From: an uncultured beta proteobacterium
Lineage (GTDB): Bacteria > Pseudomonadota > Gammaproteobacteria > Burkholderiales > Burkholderiaceae_B
Assembly: GCA_903929925.1 (NCBI GenBank)
Contig: CAIYWO010000416.1
Coordinates: 1 to 35,160 of the forward strand
Direction: 5' to 3'
DNA length: 35,160 nt
Made by a program: the position numbers and the translations under genes. The notes beneath the pieces were generated by a model, which saw only the letters and a program-made list of their open reading frames with translations, searched no databases and was not told the DNA's origin. Within the stretch, counting starts at the first letter, position 1; each line of letters begins with the position of its first letter. Below, in pieces: positions 24,945-34,315 of the stretch.

Positions 24945-26618
24945 TTAAATTGAATTCGACTGCCCTGGACGGACAGAGCCCGGCACAACCTGCGCGCCAA
25001 AATCTTTGACTAGGGCCTGCACAAACGGATCAACCTGAACCGAAGCTTCGGCGTTTTGTTGGCGGGTCTCCTGTTCAGCCAGATCCAAGGCATGGGCAGA
25101 CTCGCCCTGCACGGCTCCGACCTCAAACGAGACTTGTAAATCGGCCCCAAAAAACTCTTTCAACACAACACGCAATCTCTCGGCATGCACGCCTTCGGAG
25201 AGTGCTTTATTCGAGACGCGGAGCAGAATCGTACGTCCTTTGGCTGAAACGCATTCAGACTGGCGGGCAAGTTGCTGCGCCATTCCCGTTAAAGGCAACT
25301 TCGCCGAGAAGGCAGCCCAAGGTTCAGGTAGCACCACGTCAACGCTCGAGCGAGCACCGCCTGCAGCCGGCGTAGCGATCGGTGTGATGATCGATGCGGC
25401 AGCGGGTGCGGTGGTAGGTGCAGCCTTAGGCGCAGCGGAAGTTGTTGTCACCGTTGCTGAAGGACTTTCCACTGGTTCGCTAGGTGGGGCTTGAACAGGC
25501 TCAGGAATTGCAAGTTTTTCTGGTTCTTGCGCACCGCGTGGTACAAGAGCCAGCATTCGCAGGCACGCCATCACAAAGCCGGCATACTCATCGGGCGCTA
25601 AAACAAGTTCGTTACGGCTATGCACGGCTACGGTGTAGAACAACTGCACCACATCTGGGTGCATACTTGCCGCAAAACGCGACAGATCAGCAGCAATCGG
25701 ATCAGTTTGATCAAGCGCTTGAGAGACCCTCTGCACAATGGCTATTCGGGACAACATCACGGCCAAATCGGCGAGTGCCGCACGATATGACAAGCCGCGC
25801 GTGGCCAGTTCATCTGCAATCTCGAGGACAGTCGCGGCCTGACCCGCCTGCAGTGCGTCAAGTAAGCGCACTAGGTGTCGCTGATCGATCGTGCCCAACA
25901 TGCCGCGCACAGCCTCTTCAGTGAGGTTTCCCGCGCTATATGCGATCGCTTGGTCTGTTAGCGACAACGCATCGCGCATGGAACCGGCGGCCGCTTGCCC
26001 TAGCAACCGCAGCGCAGGAACCTCAAAAGGCATTTGCTCTTGGGCAAGAACGTTCTCAAGGTGACCAACAATCGCCTCGCCCGGCATTTGCTTCAGGTTG
26101 AACTGCAAGCAGCGCGACAAGACAGTGACAGGTATTTTCTGTGGATCAGTCGTTGCCAAAATAAACTTGACATGCGGCGGAGGCTCTTCGAGCGTCTTGA
26201 GCATGGCATTGAAGGCGTGACCGGTGAGCATGTGAACTTCATCGATCATGTAGACCTTGAAGCGTCCAGCACCAGGCGAATAAACAGCCTGCTCCAACAA
26301 TTGCGTCATTTCCTCAACACCGCGATTGGAAGCTGCATCCAATTCGAGGTAGTCGACGAATCGACCTTCATCGATTTCGGTGCACGCCTGACAAACACCG
26401 CAGGGGGTGGCCGTGATGCCTTTCTCGCAGTTAAGGGCCTTGGCCAAGATACGCGACAGCGTTGTCTTCCCAACGCCGCGCGTACCAGTAAATAACCAGG
26501 CGTGATGCAAGCGCTGCGTTGTCAACGCGTGCGTCAACGCACGAACAACATGATCCTGTCCGACAAGCGTGTCGAAGGAACGGGGACGCCATTTGCGCGC
26601 AAGGACCAGATAACTCAT
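24945..26618 (-). CDS. dnaX: DNA polymerase III subunit tau/gamma
   Basis: DnaX is the ATPase motor of the clamp loader and, as tau, holds the replisome together. I use the ATG at 26618 (MSYLVLARKWRPRSFDTLVGQ, 557 residues), since the family starts there. Motifs are Walker A FTGTRGVGKTT, the four-cysteine zinc segment around CGVCQAC, Walker B YMIDEVHML and the sensor LATTDPQKIPVTVLSRC. An Ala/Pro/Thr-rich linker (roughly residues 370-435) leads to a short tau C-terminus. It is shorter than E. coli tau (643). I saw no E. coli-type A AAA AAG slip site, so a separate gamma form is doubtful. It lies just downstream of ffs. Confidence 0.96.
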   Translation of the reverse strand: MSYLVLARKWRPRSFDTLVGQDHVVRALTHALTTQRLHHAWLFTGTRGVGKTTLSRILAKALNCEKGITATPCGVCQACTEIDEGRFVDYLELDAASNRGVEEMTQLLEQAVYSPGAGRFKVYMIDEVHMLTGHAFNAMLKTLEEPPPHVKFILATTDPQKIPVTVLSRCLQFNLKQMPGEAIVGHLENVLAQEQMPFEVPALRLLGQAAAGSMRDALSLTDQAIAYSAGNLTEEAVRGMLGTIDQRHLVRLLDALQAGQAATVLEIADELATRGLSYRAALADLAVMLSRIAIVQRVSQALDQTDPIAADLSRFAASMHPDVVQLFYTVAVHSRNELVLAPDEYAGFVMACLRMLALVPRGAQEPEKLAIPEPVQAPPSEPVESPSATVTTTSAAPKAAPTTAPAAASIITPIATPAAGGARSSVDVVLPEPWAAFSAKLPLTGMAQQLARQSECVSAKGRTILLRVSNKALSEGVHAERLRVVLKEFFGADLQVSFEVGAVQGESAHALDLAEQETRQQNAEASVQVDPFVQALVKDFGAQVVPGSVRPGQSNSI

Positions 26619-26650
26619 GAGCTGTACCGACCACAAACGGTAATTAAAGA

Positions 26651-26746
26651 GGCGAGCCTGACTTCGGCACTAGTTCTGCACGACTATGGCTGCTTCGTTC
26701 CCGACCTGACCAGGTTTGCCGCCGAACCATGCGAAGGGGCCCGCCA
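26651..26746 (-). ncRNA. ffs: 4.5S signal recognition particle RNA (small bacterial SRP RNA)
   Basis: The minus strand carries the hallmark SRP helix 8: ACCTGGTCAGGTCGGGAACG followed by AAGCAGCC, which matches the conserved symmetric and asymmetric internal loops and the GGAA-type tetraloop region bound by Ffh. The ends pair as GGCGGGCC with GGCTCGCC, giving one long hairpin of about 96 nt. This is the usual size in proteobacteria without an Alu domain. It targets membrane-protein synthesis to the membrane together with Ffh. It lies 32 bases before dnaX, and no terminator is evident between them. End positions are good to a few bases. Confidence 0.93.
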
Positions 26747-26752
26747 ACCTCA

Positions 26753-26761
26753 ATTCTAGCA
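26753..26761 (-). promoter_or_regulatory. Extended -10 promoter element of ffs
   Basis: Minus-strand TGCTAGAAT is a TGn-extended -10 whose hexamer TAGAAT ends 6 bases before the predicted 5' end of the 4.5S RNA. The -35 region would lie in the end of addA and looks poor, which an extended -10 can offset. Confidence 0.6.
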
Positions 26762-26764
26762 GGG

Positions 26765-29700
26765 CTAGCCGCGAGCGCGGGGATCAAAGTCAAACCATAG
26801 GTCATCACGCGGGAAATACAAGGCTGCGCGAGCAGGCCGGCCATCCAGAGCACTAACCTGTTCGCAGTAGCGTGCCAATTGCGTTGTGTATCGCGCCAGC
26901 ATCCGTTGGCCAAATGCTTCCCGGCTCTCATCGCTTGCCGGACGTCCAGTTTTGTAATCAACAACCAACCATCCAGATTCGTCGGATATAGCCAAATCAA
27001 GCACCGAAACTTTTCCCGCAGCATCCAGTAAGACCCATTCCCGACGTGCATCTAGGCTCAGCAATAAATCCCGTCCTCGTTCATTCGTGATCATCGCCAA
27101 CAAGGTCTCAAGGACCTCGTGCGCTAGGTCCGCGATCTCTTCTTGAGGCAAACCGAGCTGTCGACATTGCAATTCGATGCGTCCGCGCTGTGCTTGCAGT
27201 GTGTCAGCGCTCCATCCTCGACCCGACTGTCGCCCCAAATGATCTAGCCACGAGTGGATCAACGTGCCTAGGACGCGATCATGGGACTTGATCGCCGGCC
27301 ACGCAAAAGCCTGCGTATAGCCCTGTCCCGAGGCTACTGTCTTGGCCAGACCTTGCTCAGTTTTTTCGGCCTGCATGCTCAGTGCAGTCAACTCGCGTCT
27401 CAACAACTCTGATCCGCGATGCGCAGGTGTGGGCTCCAACGCCTGATCGCTATGCTGCAAATCGGTTGGCACCTGTACAGAAGGCCAACTTGACCACAGT
27501 CGACTGAGCAAACTACCCGAGGCGGGCTTCGCAACCGCGCCATCCTTGGTCGCAAACTCGGCCACGAGATGCAATCGTTGCTTGGCGCGGGTTGCCGCAA
27601 CATAAAGCAACCGGTCCACCTCGTAATCCCCTCGACGCTTTTCACGCAAACCAAGGTAGCGTGAAATCGGGTCATGACCCTCTCGGGCGCGAGGCTTAAT
27701 CGGTCCGAGCATCAGCTTTGAACCAACCTGCTCGAAGTAAACAAGCGGTACGCGATCGCTCGTCGGCCCATGCTGTAGCCCATACAAAATTACCGATTCA
27801 AACTGTAGCCCTTTGCACTTGTGCATTGTCATCACCTCAACGGCTTGCGCGTCGGTTCCAGGTGAGGCAAATAATTTCTTCATTTGTTTTTCAAGCGCCC
27901 CAATGTCTAGCCCACCGTAGGGAGCCAAGCGCTCAATTAACGCAAACAAACTTTCTGCGTCGAGCAAGTCAGAGGGCGACAGCGCTAAGGCCGGACCACC
28001 AAGATCGCGCCACAATCGCTGCAGGCGTGAGGCAAAAGGCAATACATCATCCGCCTCTAGGGCCTCTAACAAAATCGGCGCTACCGCACGCAGCCGCTTA
28101 AACTCAGAGGGTTCTAATATTTGCTCGGCCAAACACCCTCGCCCGTCCTCCGACACGCGCAAGACACGATGTAATACCTGTGGAACAGCTTGTCTAGGAT
28201 ATTGTGCAAACAGCGCATGCAGGCTATTCAACGAAAGGCCGCAATAGCCTGAGCGCAGGATAGATACCCAAGCTGCCCGATCGCCAGGATGGGTCACGGC
28301 GCGAACAACCTGCACCAGATCGATCACATACGGTCGCTTATCGAGCGGCACTAAATCCACAGCTCTGCATGCAATCCCCGCTTGCGTCAGCAAGCGCGTC
28401 ACATCATTGAGGTGAGACCGCGCACGAACCAACACGGCAACAGGATGCTCGGCGTTTGGAAACTGGGCGAGCGCTTCGCGCACCAAGTCGACCACAATGC
28501 TCTCGGTGCTGCGCGATGATCCAACCCATGCATGATGAAAATGCACGGCATCACCCTGAGCAAGTTCTTTAAAAGGTTCTGACTCTGCATAGGAAATCGC
28601 CCCGACTTCAGCGTCATCTTCCTGCGGAAACATCGGAGCAAATGTTTGATTCACCCAACGCACAATGCCCGCTTGCGAACGAAAGTTATCGCTGAGTTGC
28701 AAGTATTCTGGAATCAGGCTGTCATCACGAAAGGCTCGTAGACCGTGGTCTCGAACTTGCAAAAACAAACTAACGTTCGCTTTGCGAAAGCGATAGATCG
28801 ACTGCATCGGGTCGCCAACAAAAAACACCGTCCGCCCATCGTCAGGCTGCCAACCTGCAGTGATTTTTTCAATTAACTGGATTTGTGATTGGCTGGTATC
28901 TTGGAACTCATCAATCAATAGGTGCTGAATGTTGGCATCAAGCCTTAGAAGCAACTCAGTCGGCTGATCAACGCGCCCCAACGCCAAATCCGCTCGCCTC
29001 GCGATCTCAGTAAAGTCAACTTCACCAGCCTGCATAAACTGCAGCGTCAGTTGTCCAGCAGCCAAACGCAATGATTGCAATTGCGCCTGCAAGATTTCCC
29101 ATTGGTCCGCGCTAAAGACTGGGTCAGGTGTTTCGGTGATCTCCGACAAGCGCTCGACCCATTCCGGCACCGGCTCCACACGAAACCGTTCAAGCCATTG
29201 CGCAAACGCCTTTTTTGCAGGAGCAAACTCTGCCGCGGGTGGAAACCCAATCTTTACACTGATCTGCGAGCGAACTTTTCCATCATTAGTGAGCAATAAG
29301 GCGGCCAAGCCTCGCCAACGGCCGAGCTCTTCAGCCGTCGCGTCGAGACGCTCGCCATCCCAATCCAGCAAAGCACACACTGGATGACGCGGTGTATCCG
29401 GACTCAAGTTACCAGCCGCAATACGCGCCAAAGGCGCTAATTCCTGCGACCATCCAGCTGGCATCACCAAGAGCAAGCGCTCGAGCTGTTGCGACACGGT
29501 TTGCTCAAAATTTTCTTCCAAGAGCAGGCGATCATCGCCCTCTTGCAGCAGGGACAACCATTGATCTCGCTGAGCAAGCATCCCCGCTAATGCGTTGCAA
29601 GTCGCCTGCACATCCAGATCCATGTGCTCGAGCAACCGCCGAACACCTTCATCCTCACCAGCCATCGCAAGAGTCGCACGTGCGGCAGCCTGATAGTGGA

Positions 29701-30157
29701 TCTCAGGATCCTCCGCAACAACGGGCAATCCACCCATAGACGAGAGCCAAGGCATGCTGCGAACCAAACCCGAACAGAATGAATCAATGGTTCGAATCGC
29801 TAACCGTGCTGGGTACTCAAGCAGGTTCCAACCAAACTCCTTGTCACGCGCAAGCGCTCCGCGAGCAAGCAACCAGCTGCGCCTGTCGTGCTCAGCCTCT
29901 GGGGGATCCTGTAAGACAAGCGCATCCGAGAGCTTTTTGAGCACCCGATCATGCATCTCGGAAGCCGCCTTCCGCGTAAACGTAATGGCAACGATTTCCT
30001 CTGGCCGCTTAACGGTCGCCAACAATGCGAGGATACGATCCGTTAACAATTCTGTTTTCCCAGAGCCCGCTGGCGCTTGCACTAAAAACGAACGACGAGG
30101 ATCCACCGCACGCGCACGGATTGAGGCGTCTGACGGTTTGCGCTCAGGCGTCATCAT
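26765..30157 (-). CDS. addA: AddA-like UvrD/Rep helicase-nuclease
   Basis: This is a superfamily 1A helicase fused to a RecB-type nuclease, the presumed motor subunit of a double-strand-break end-processing enzyme. The 1130-residue protein shows Walker A APAGSGKT (28-35), then IVAITFTRKAASEM. Motif II is LLIDEFQDTSQSQ, then GDPMQSIYRFRKANVSLF, motif V VMTMHKCKGLQFESV and motif VI LLYVAATRAKQRLHLV. The C-terminal PD-(D/E)XK nuclease has TLIHSWLDHL, VLDLAIS and WLVVDYKTGRPA, followed by a Tyr and Gln of the QxxxY type (LARYTTQLARYCEQV). The start has GGAGG 6 bases upstream and overlaps the addB end by 14 bases, implying coupling. The symbol follows AddA architecture; a RecB assignment is less likely because there is no recC/recD nearby. 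Confidence 0.85.
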   Translation of the reverse strand: MMTPERKPSDASIRARAVDPRRSFLVQAPAGSGKTELLTDRILALLATVKRPEEIVAITFTRKAASEMHDRVLKKLSDALVLQDPPEAEHDRRSWLLARGALARDKEFGWNLLEYPARLAIRTIDSFCSGLVRSMPWLSSMGGLPVVAEDPEIHYQAAARATLAMAGEDEGVRRLLEHMDLDVQATCNALAGMLAQRDQWLSLLQEGDDRLLLEENFEQTVSQQLERLLLVMPAGWSQELAPLARIAAGNLSPDTPRHPVCALLDWDGERLDATAEELGRWRGLAALLLTNDGKVRSQISVKIGFPPAAEFAPAKKAFAQWLERFRVEPVPEWVERLSEITETPDPVFSADQWEILQAQLQSLRLAAGQLTLQFMQAGEVDFTEIARRADLALGRVDQPTELLLRLDANIQHLLIDEFQDTSQSQIQLIEKITAGWQPDDGRTVFFVGDPMQSIYRFRKANVSLFLQVRDHGLRAFRDDSLIPEYLQLSDNFRSQAGIVRWVNQTFAPMFPQEDDAEVGAISYAESEPFKELAQGDAVHFHHAWVGSSRSTESIVVDLVREALAQFPNAEHPVAVLVRARSHLNDVTRLLTQAGIACRAVDLVPLDKRPYVIDLVQVVRAVTHPGDRAAWVSILRSGYCGLSLNSLHALFAQYPRQAVPQVLHRVLRVSEDGRGCLAEQILEPSEFKRLRAVAPILLEALEADDVLPFASRLQRLWRDLGGPALALSPSDLLDAESLFALIERLAPYGGLDIGALEKQMKKLFASPGTDAQAVEVMTMHKCKGLQFESVILYGLQHGPTSDRVPLVYFEQVGSKLMLGPIKPRAREGHDPISRYLGLREKRRGDYEVDRLLYVAATRAKQRLHLVAEFATKDGAVAKPASGSLLSRLWSSWPSVQVPTDLQHSDQALEPTPAHRGSELLRRELTALSMQAEKTEQGLAKTVASGQGYTQAFAWPAIKSHDRVLGTLIHSWLDHLGRQSGRGWSADTLQAQRGRIELQCRQLGLPQEEIADLAHEVLETLLAMITNERGRDLLLSLDARREWVLLDAAGKVSVLDLAISDESGWLVVDYKTGRPASDESREAFGQRMLARYTTQLARYCEQVSALDGRPARAALYFPRDDLWFDFDPRARG

Positions 30158-32882
30158 CGCTGCCCTCCTGAGTGTCTTCTTCGCTCTGATCGAAATATCT
30201 CAGCAAGGGCAAGATATCGCAAAATGCTAAGTCTGCACCCTTCCAGGACTGATTAACCGCCTTGCCCTGCACAAACTCTTGCGCGAGCATATCAATCACT
30301 GCACGCAGTCGCTCAAGCAAACAAGACCAATCCGCATCTGCGTACTTGGCTTTGGAAAGGGTCTTTAAGCCGCTAAGACCCTGCTCATCGTGTTCGGCGA
30401 GGCCTACAGTTTGGGAGCCACGCGCATGCAAACGCACCAACATTAACGCGCTGATGCGATGACTCGCTTCGCGAGCGGCACCTCCCTCGGCATTTAGCAT
30501 CGCCGCATAGAGGGGCACTTGTAGATTAACTGGACGCGCACTTTCCCAGTCCTTCAAGACGCTCGGCAAAGATCGTCCGGTCTTGTAGTCAATCACTGCA
30601 AGATGCTTCGTTCCATCTCCCTGATCTTCGGATACGAGATGATCTAAACGATCTAGCCTGACATCCAGCACCAGGCCATTCAGATTGAGTTGGCGCTTTT
30701 GCTCAATTTCCTGGGCAACGAACGGGGCCCGATCTGCCTCTTTAAGCAACCAATCATGCACAACACGAATTGCGCGACCAATTTCAAGTTCGCGCAAGGT
30801 GGTGTCGTACGCACTGAGTTCTTTCGTTGCGACAGCGTTCACAATCCTTTCAAGCTGTGGCAAAAGAGTAGCGTCGTCAATTGCCAACTGCAGACCGCTT
30901 TGGTCACGCAACGACTCCCAAATCCGCTCCATCACACCATGTAAAAATTTTCCACGCAGCGCCATTTGTGGCAGCTCGCCATAGGCTGGCAAACCCTTCA
31001 CGCCCAAGCGATACCGAAAGAATGCCCACAAGGGATTGATGGCCTGCGTCTCCAGCACTGAGACTCCACCTTGTACTTTTTCGTTGGCTGCTAGCGGTGG
31101 GCCTTGCTCATCCTTCCAGACTTCTAAGATTGGAGAAGTCCATTGCAAAAAAGGCGACAGACTCGGATCGTTGGCAGCCTCAATTGGGGCCAGGGCTTGA
31201 ATCAATGGAGAGGGGCGAAGCTCCCGCTCCCCCTCGAAGCGAGGCGAGCTCACGGTCACACTAGGCGCAACCTTGCACAAGTTTGCAAAAATTTGCTGTG
31301 CCCACTGACTTTCCCGCTCGGGCGTTGCCCGAGGTGCCTGCGCCCGGCGTAACGCCGCCATCGGAATCAAGGGATTGGGTTTAGTCGCCGCTGGTAGCAC
31401 CTCATCGGTCAAACCAAGTATCCAGACACCGTCCCATTGCCCCCCTTCTGCTTCAAGCAAACCCAAGACATCGAGTCGAGCAGTCGGATCACGTTGCGGT
31501 TGAAACAGGGTTGCCCGGGCTAAACGCCCCAGAATGCTCAACGCCTCAGACGCCTGCACCGAGGCAAAGAGCGCACTCAACGATTCAAAGCGCTCTAGCA
31601 AGGCATCAATCGCCTCAAGAACTTGATACATCGCTGAACTCTGCGCACCACGCCCAGGGAAACCCAGCGTCGCCAAGGTGGCCCTGAACACATCGGACCA
31701 CCGATACAACGACATACTGCGAGGAAGCGTTTGCCAATCCTGCCATGCGCGATGCCAAGCGGGGGAAAGCTGATGTAGCGGCTCAATTGCAGAGCTCCAC
31801 GCTGCAAGTGAAACATGACTCACCTGCCAATCTCGCCACCCTGCATCAACCATCGCGCGCGCGCCCTGCTCTGCGCTGTGCCCCATGCAGTAACCCGATA
31901 ACAAAGCCGCACCAAGATCAGCAGGAGCGGCGCCCAGCTGCTCCTTCATCAACACAAAAGTACGCAACCACGCAACGGCAGCACGACACGCCGCCCAGTC
32001 AGATAGGGGCCTAGCAACGGCCACGTTAAACGCATGAACAGGAACACCTTCCTCATCACCCAACCCTTGCTCCAGCACTCGCCGAGCAAAGGCTGCCTGC
32101 GCATCTAATGACACGGCAACGATCGCAAAGCGCCCAGAAGGCTGACTATCGAGCTGTGCGCGTGCCCAAGCTACTGCGGCCTGCCACTCAGACTGCGCCG
32201 TTGGCGCCTCAACGCGCACTATCTGCGACGTTTGTGAAAAATCCTCTACCAGCGTTGAGACCTCAACCCCGCGCGCGGCAAGTGCCTCTAGCAAAACGCC
32301 CATACGTGGAGAAATTTCAGTGAAGCCTGCAAGCACCACTTTTGCGGGCAAGGGCAGACCGCCCTCTACATGGTGAATCAGTCGTGTCAGTGCAGTGCTT
32401 GCATCGAGCGCGTCGAGCGCATGCAAGCGCTCTCGGTAGGCATCGCGCCAATGCCGAAACTGGTCATATTCCTCGGTGTGTTCATGCTCAAAAACCTTGA
32501 TCTGCCACTCTTCGATCAGCTGGTCTGCCCCAAGCGCGATCGCTGCGGCCTGATGGACATCTAGCAATGCATCATCGCCCTCACACCTTTCAATTACTTG
32601 CGCCCAGACTAGTTGCGCCTCAAATCCATCAAGCTGCCGTGCATGGGGACGCAACAACTCTTCGAACCCTGCACGACCTAGCTGATGGGTCACCCATCCT
32701 GACCATGGCATGATTTCTGGGATTTCAGCCACAAGTTGGCCGCGGGCAGACTGCTGTTGTGCCAACAACTGAATTAGCCTGCGCGCTAGACGATTGTTCA
32801 CCGTCAACACCGATACATCTCGCGCGGCGTTCGCCCCGAGGTTCGATGCGTGCACGGTAGGATATTGCGTCAGGGTGTGCAT
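30144..32882 (-). CDS. AddB-like PD-(D/E)XK nuclease ('probable DNA repair protein' family)
   Basis: This protein is the likely partner of the adjacent AddA-like helicase. I chose the ATG at 32882 (MHTLTQYPTVHASNL, 912 residues); 11 more codons are open up to a TTG at 32915. The N-terminus (VSVLTVNNRLARRLIQLL) has the family look but no Walker A, so the helicase fold is probably inactive. The C-terminal nuclease is intact: LRGKFLHGVMERIW, LDVRLDRLDHL and LAVIDYKTGR. The four iron-sulfur cysteines seen in many AddB proteins appear lost. The usual CPF is NPL here, and the C-terminal cluster keeps a single cysteine in AFCDILPLLRYF. The end is acidic (EEDTQEGSDDDA). Confidence 0.82.
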   Translation of the reverse strand: MHTLTQYPTVHASNLGANAARDVSVLTVNNRLARRLIQLLAQQQSARGQLVAEIPEIMPWSGWVTHQLGRAGFEELLRPHARQLDGFEAQLVWAQVIERCEGDDALLDVHQAAAIALGADQLIEEWQIKVFEHEHTEEYDQFRHWRDAYRERLHALDALDASTALTRLIHHVEGGLPLPAKVVLAGFTEISPRMGVLLEALAARGVEVSTLVEDFSQTSQIVRVEAPTAQSEWQAAVAWARAQLDSQPSGRFAIVAVSLDAQAAFARRVLEQGLGDEEGVPVHAFNVAVARPLSDWAACRAAVAWLRTFVLMKEQLGAAPADLGAALLSGYCMGHSAEQGARAMVDAGWRDWQVSHVSLAAWSSAIEPLHQLSPAWHRAWQDWQTLPRSMSLYRWSDVFRATLATLGFPGRGAQSSAMYQVLEAIDALLERFESLSALFASVQASEALSILGRLARATLFQPQRDPTARLDVLGLLEAEGGQWDGVWILGLTDEVLPAATKPNPLIPMAALRRAQAPRATPERESQWAQQIFANLCKVAPSVTVSSPRFEGERELRPSPLIQALAPIEAANDPSLSPFLQWTSPILEVWKDEQGPPLAANEKVQGGVSVLETQAINPLWAFFRYRLGVKGLPAYGELPQMALRGKFLHGVMERIWESLRDQSGLQLAIDDATLLPQLERIVNAVATKELSAYDTTLRELEIGRAIRVVHDWLLKEADRAPFVAQEIEQKRQLNLNGLVLDVRLDRLDHLVSEDQGDGTKHLAVIDYKTGRSLPSVLKDWESARPVNLQVPLYAAMLNAEGGAAREASHRISALMLVRLHARGSQTVGLAEHDEQGLSGLKTLSKAKYADADWSCLLERLRAVIDMLAQEFVQGKAVNQSWKGADLAFCDILPLLRYFDQSEEDTQEGSDDDA

Positions 32883-32892
32883 AGCACTACGC

Positions 32893-33036
32893 TCAGAAGC
32901 CGCATAGGGCGGCAATGCTATCCCAGTTCAGACGCATGCCTGGCGTTGTGTAGCCGATTAAGCCTGCAACGAGAACAAGGCAGAGCATCGCCCCCCCTAG
33001 CAGCCAAATCAAACGTCGTTTTGTACGTACTTGCAT
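32893..33036 (-). CDS. Possible 47-residue single-helix membrane protein
   Basis: An ATG frame begins 15 bases after the MFS stop codon and ends just upstream of addB. The product starts MQVRTKRRLIWLLGG, with four basic residues followed by a single hydrophobic helix (about residues 9-29) and a short polar end MRLNWDSIAALCGF. That layout predicts N-in, C-out insertion. AGG lies 4 bases before the ATG, a rather short spacing. No family is recognised. It is located in a gap that would otherwise be non-coding, on the same strand as both neighbours. Confidence 0.45.
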   Translation of the reverse strand: MQVRTKRRLIWLLGGAMLCLVLVAGLIGYTTPGMRLNWDSIAALCGF

Positions 33037-33051
33037 AACACCTCAAGTGGA

Positions 33052-34287
33052 CTAACCGACTTTAGCAAGTTGTTGCACATTAATGGGGCTCTCACGTACC
33101 GGCAAGCATAGCGCGGCAGCCATCAACGCAAGCAAGATCCCTATCCACCACACCAAGTCATAACTTCCGGTCACGGCCTGCACCCGACCCCCGAGCCAAA
33201 CGCCCGTGAAGCTTCCGAGTTGATGACCCAAGAAAACCATACCCGACAAGGTTGCAGCAAAGCGCAGACCATAGATTTGCCCAATCAGTCCTTGGGTCAG
33301 AGGAACAGTACCCAACCAAAACACACCCATCCATGCCGCAAAAACATAAACGACCCAAGGGGATGTTGGCATGACGAGAATCCAAATCAGGCCAACAGCA
33401 CGCAAGGCATATAAGCCCGCCAGTAAATTCTTCTTGCTATGCGTTCCGCCGAGTTTGCCCGCAGTGAACGAGCCAAAGACATTAAACAAACCGATCAATC
33501 CGATCGCGAAGGCGCCGGTACTTGCATTTAAACCTTTGTCCACCACGAAGGCAGGCAAATGCAAGGTAATGAAAGCCGTATGAAAACCACAAACAAAATA
33601 GCCCCAAAACAAAAAATGGAAAGTTGGGTGCTTCAACGCCTGCCCGATGGCGGAGAACATCGACTGCTGAGGTCCGGTATTTGCCCCAGGCTTGCCCCGC
33701 AAAAACCACGCCAAAGGAAGTGTCGCCGCAAGCACCATGGAAAGAACAAGGTAGGCACCGGTCCAGTCCAACGAATCAATCAACAATTGGCCCGTTGGCA
33801 CAACAAGGAATTGGCCTAGCGACCCACCCGCGCTTGCAATGCCCATCGCAGTGCTGCGCGACGACAAAGGAACGGTGCGTGCAATGACAGGCAAAATCAC
33901 TGCAAAGGTCGTGCCAGCCTGCCCAAGCCCGATCAGCACTCCAGCGCTTAAATAAAACTCTAGCTCGGTCGAGGAAAAGCGCGTGCCAAGCAACCCGACC
34001 GCATAGAACGCAGCGCACAGCGCAATCGTTCTACCCGAACCGAGTCGATCGGCCATCATGCCCGCGCCAATTGCACCAAAGCCCCAGACAAGGTTCTGCA
34101 GGGCAAACGCCATGGAGAAAACTTCACGCCCCCAGCCAAGCTCAAGTCCCATTGGCTGAATGAACAAACCGATCGTGGCGCGGATGCCCATCGCAAGCAA
34201 CACGATTAAGGTACCAAGCAAGATCGTTCTGAGAGCCAGAGGGTTATCGAGCAAGCCTGGATTACGTTCTTCTGCGTGTTGCGTCAT
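33052..34287 (-). CDS. MFS transporter, oxalate/monocarboxylate-like
   Basis: This 411-residue protein is an inner-membrane carrier of the major facilitator superfamily with about 12 hydrophobic helices. The loop after helix 2 carries the MFS motif as GMMADRLGSGRT (about 77-88), and a mirrored form, GKLGGTHSKKN, occurs in the second half. A Gly-rich stretch, GIASAGGSLGQFLVVP, marks helix 5. The overall feel, including the LGWGREVFSMAFALQNLVWG start, resembles the oxalate/formate and monocarboxylate MFS group, but the substrate is not predictable. It lies between tRNA-Arg and the 47-codon ORF. The ribosome-binding site is weak. Confidence 0.9.
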   Translation of the reverse strand: MTQHAEERNPGLLDNPLALRTILLGTLIVLLAMGIRATIGLFIQPMGLELGWGREVFSMAFALQNLVWGFGAIGAGMMADRLGSGRTIALCAAFYAVGLLGTRFSSTELEFYLSAGVLIGLGQAGTTFAVILPVIARTVPLSSRSTAMGIASAGGSLGQFLVVPTGQLLIDSLDWTGAYLVLSMVLAATLPLAWFLRGKPGANTGPQQSMFSAIGQALKHPTFHFLFWGYFVCGFHTAFITLHLPAFVVDKGLNASTGAFAIGLIGLFNVFGSFTAGKLGGTHSKKNLLAGLYALRAVGLIWILVMPTSPWVVYVFAAWMGVFWLGTVPLTQGLIGQIYGLRFAATLSGMVFLGHQLGSFTGVWLGGRVQAVTGSYDLVWWIGILLALMAAALCLPVRESPINVQQLAKVG

Positions 34288-34315
34288 GGTGAGATGCTGC
34301 GAAAAGGAAAATGAA

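Noticed and set aside
25490..25560. Possible programmed slip site producing a gamma form of DnaX
   Set aside because: The only A-run near the linker is five bases and out of register with the tandem-slip pattern; no stimulatory hairpin was recognised.
26034..26495. 153-codon frame antisense to dnaX
   Set aside because: It is fully covered by conserved ATPase-domain coding sequence on the other strand.
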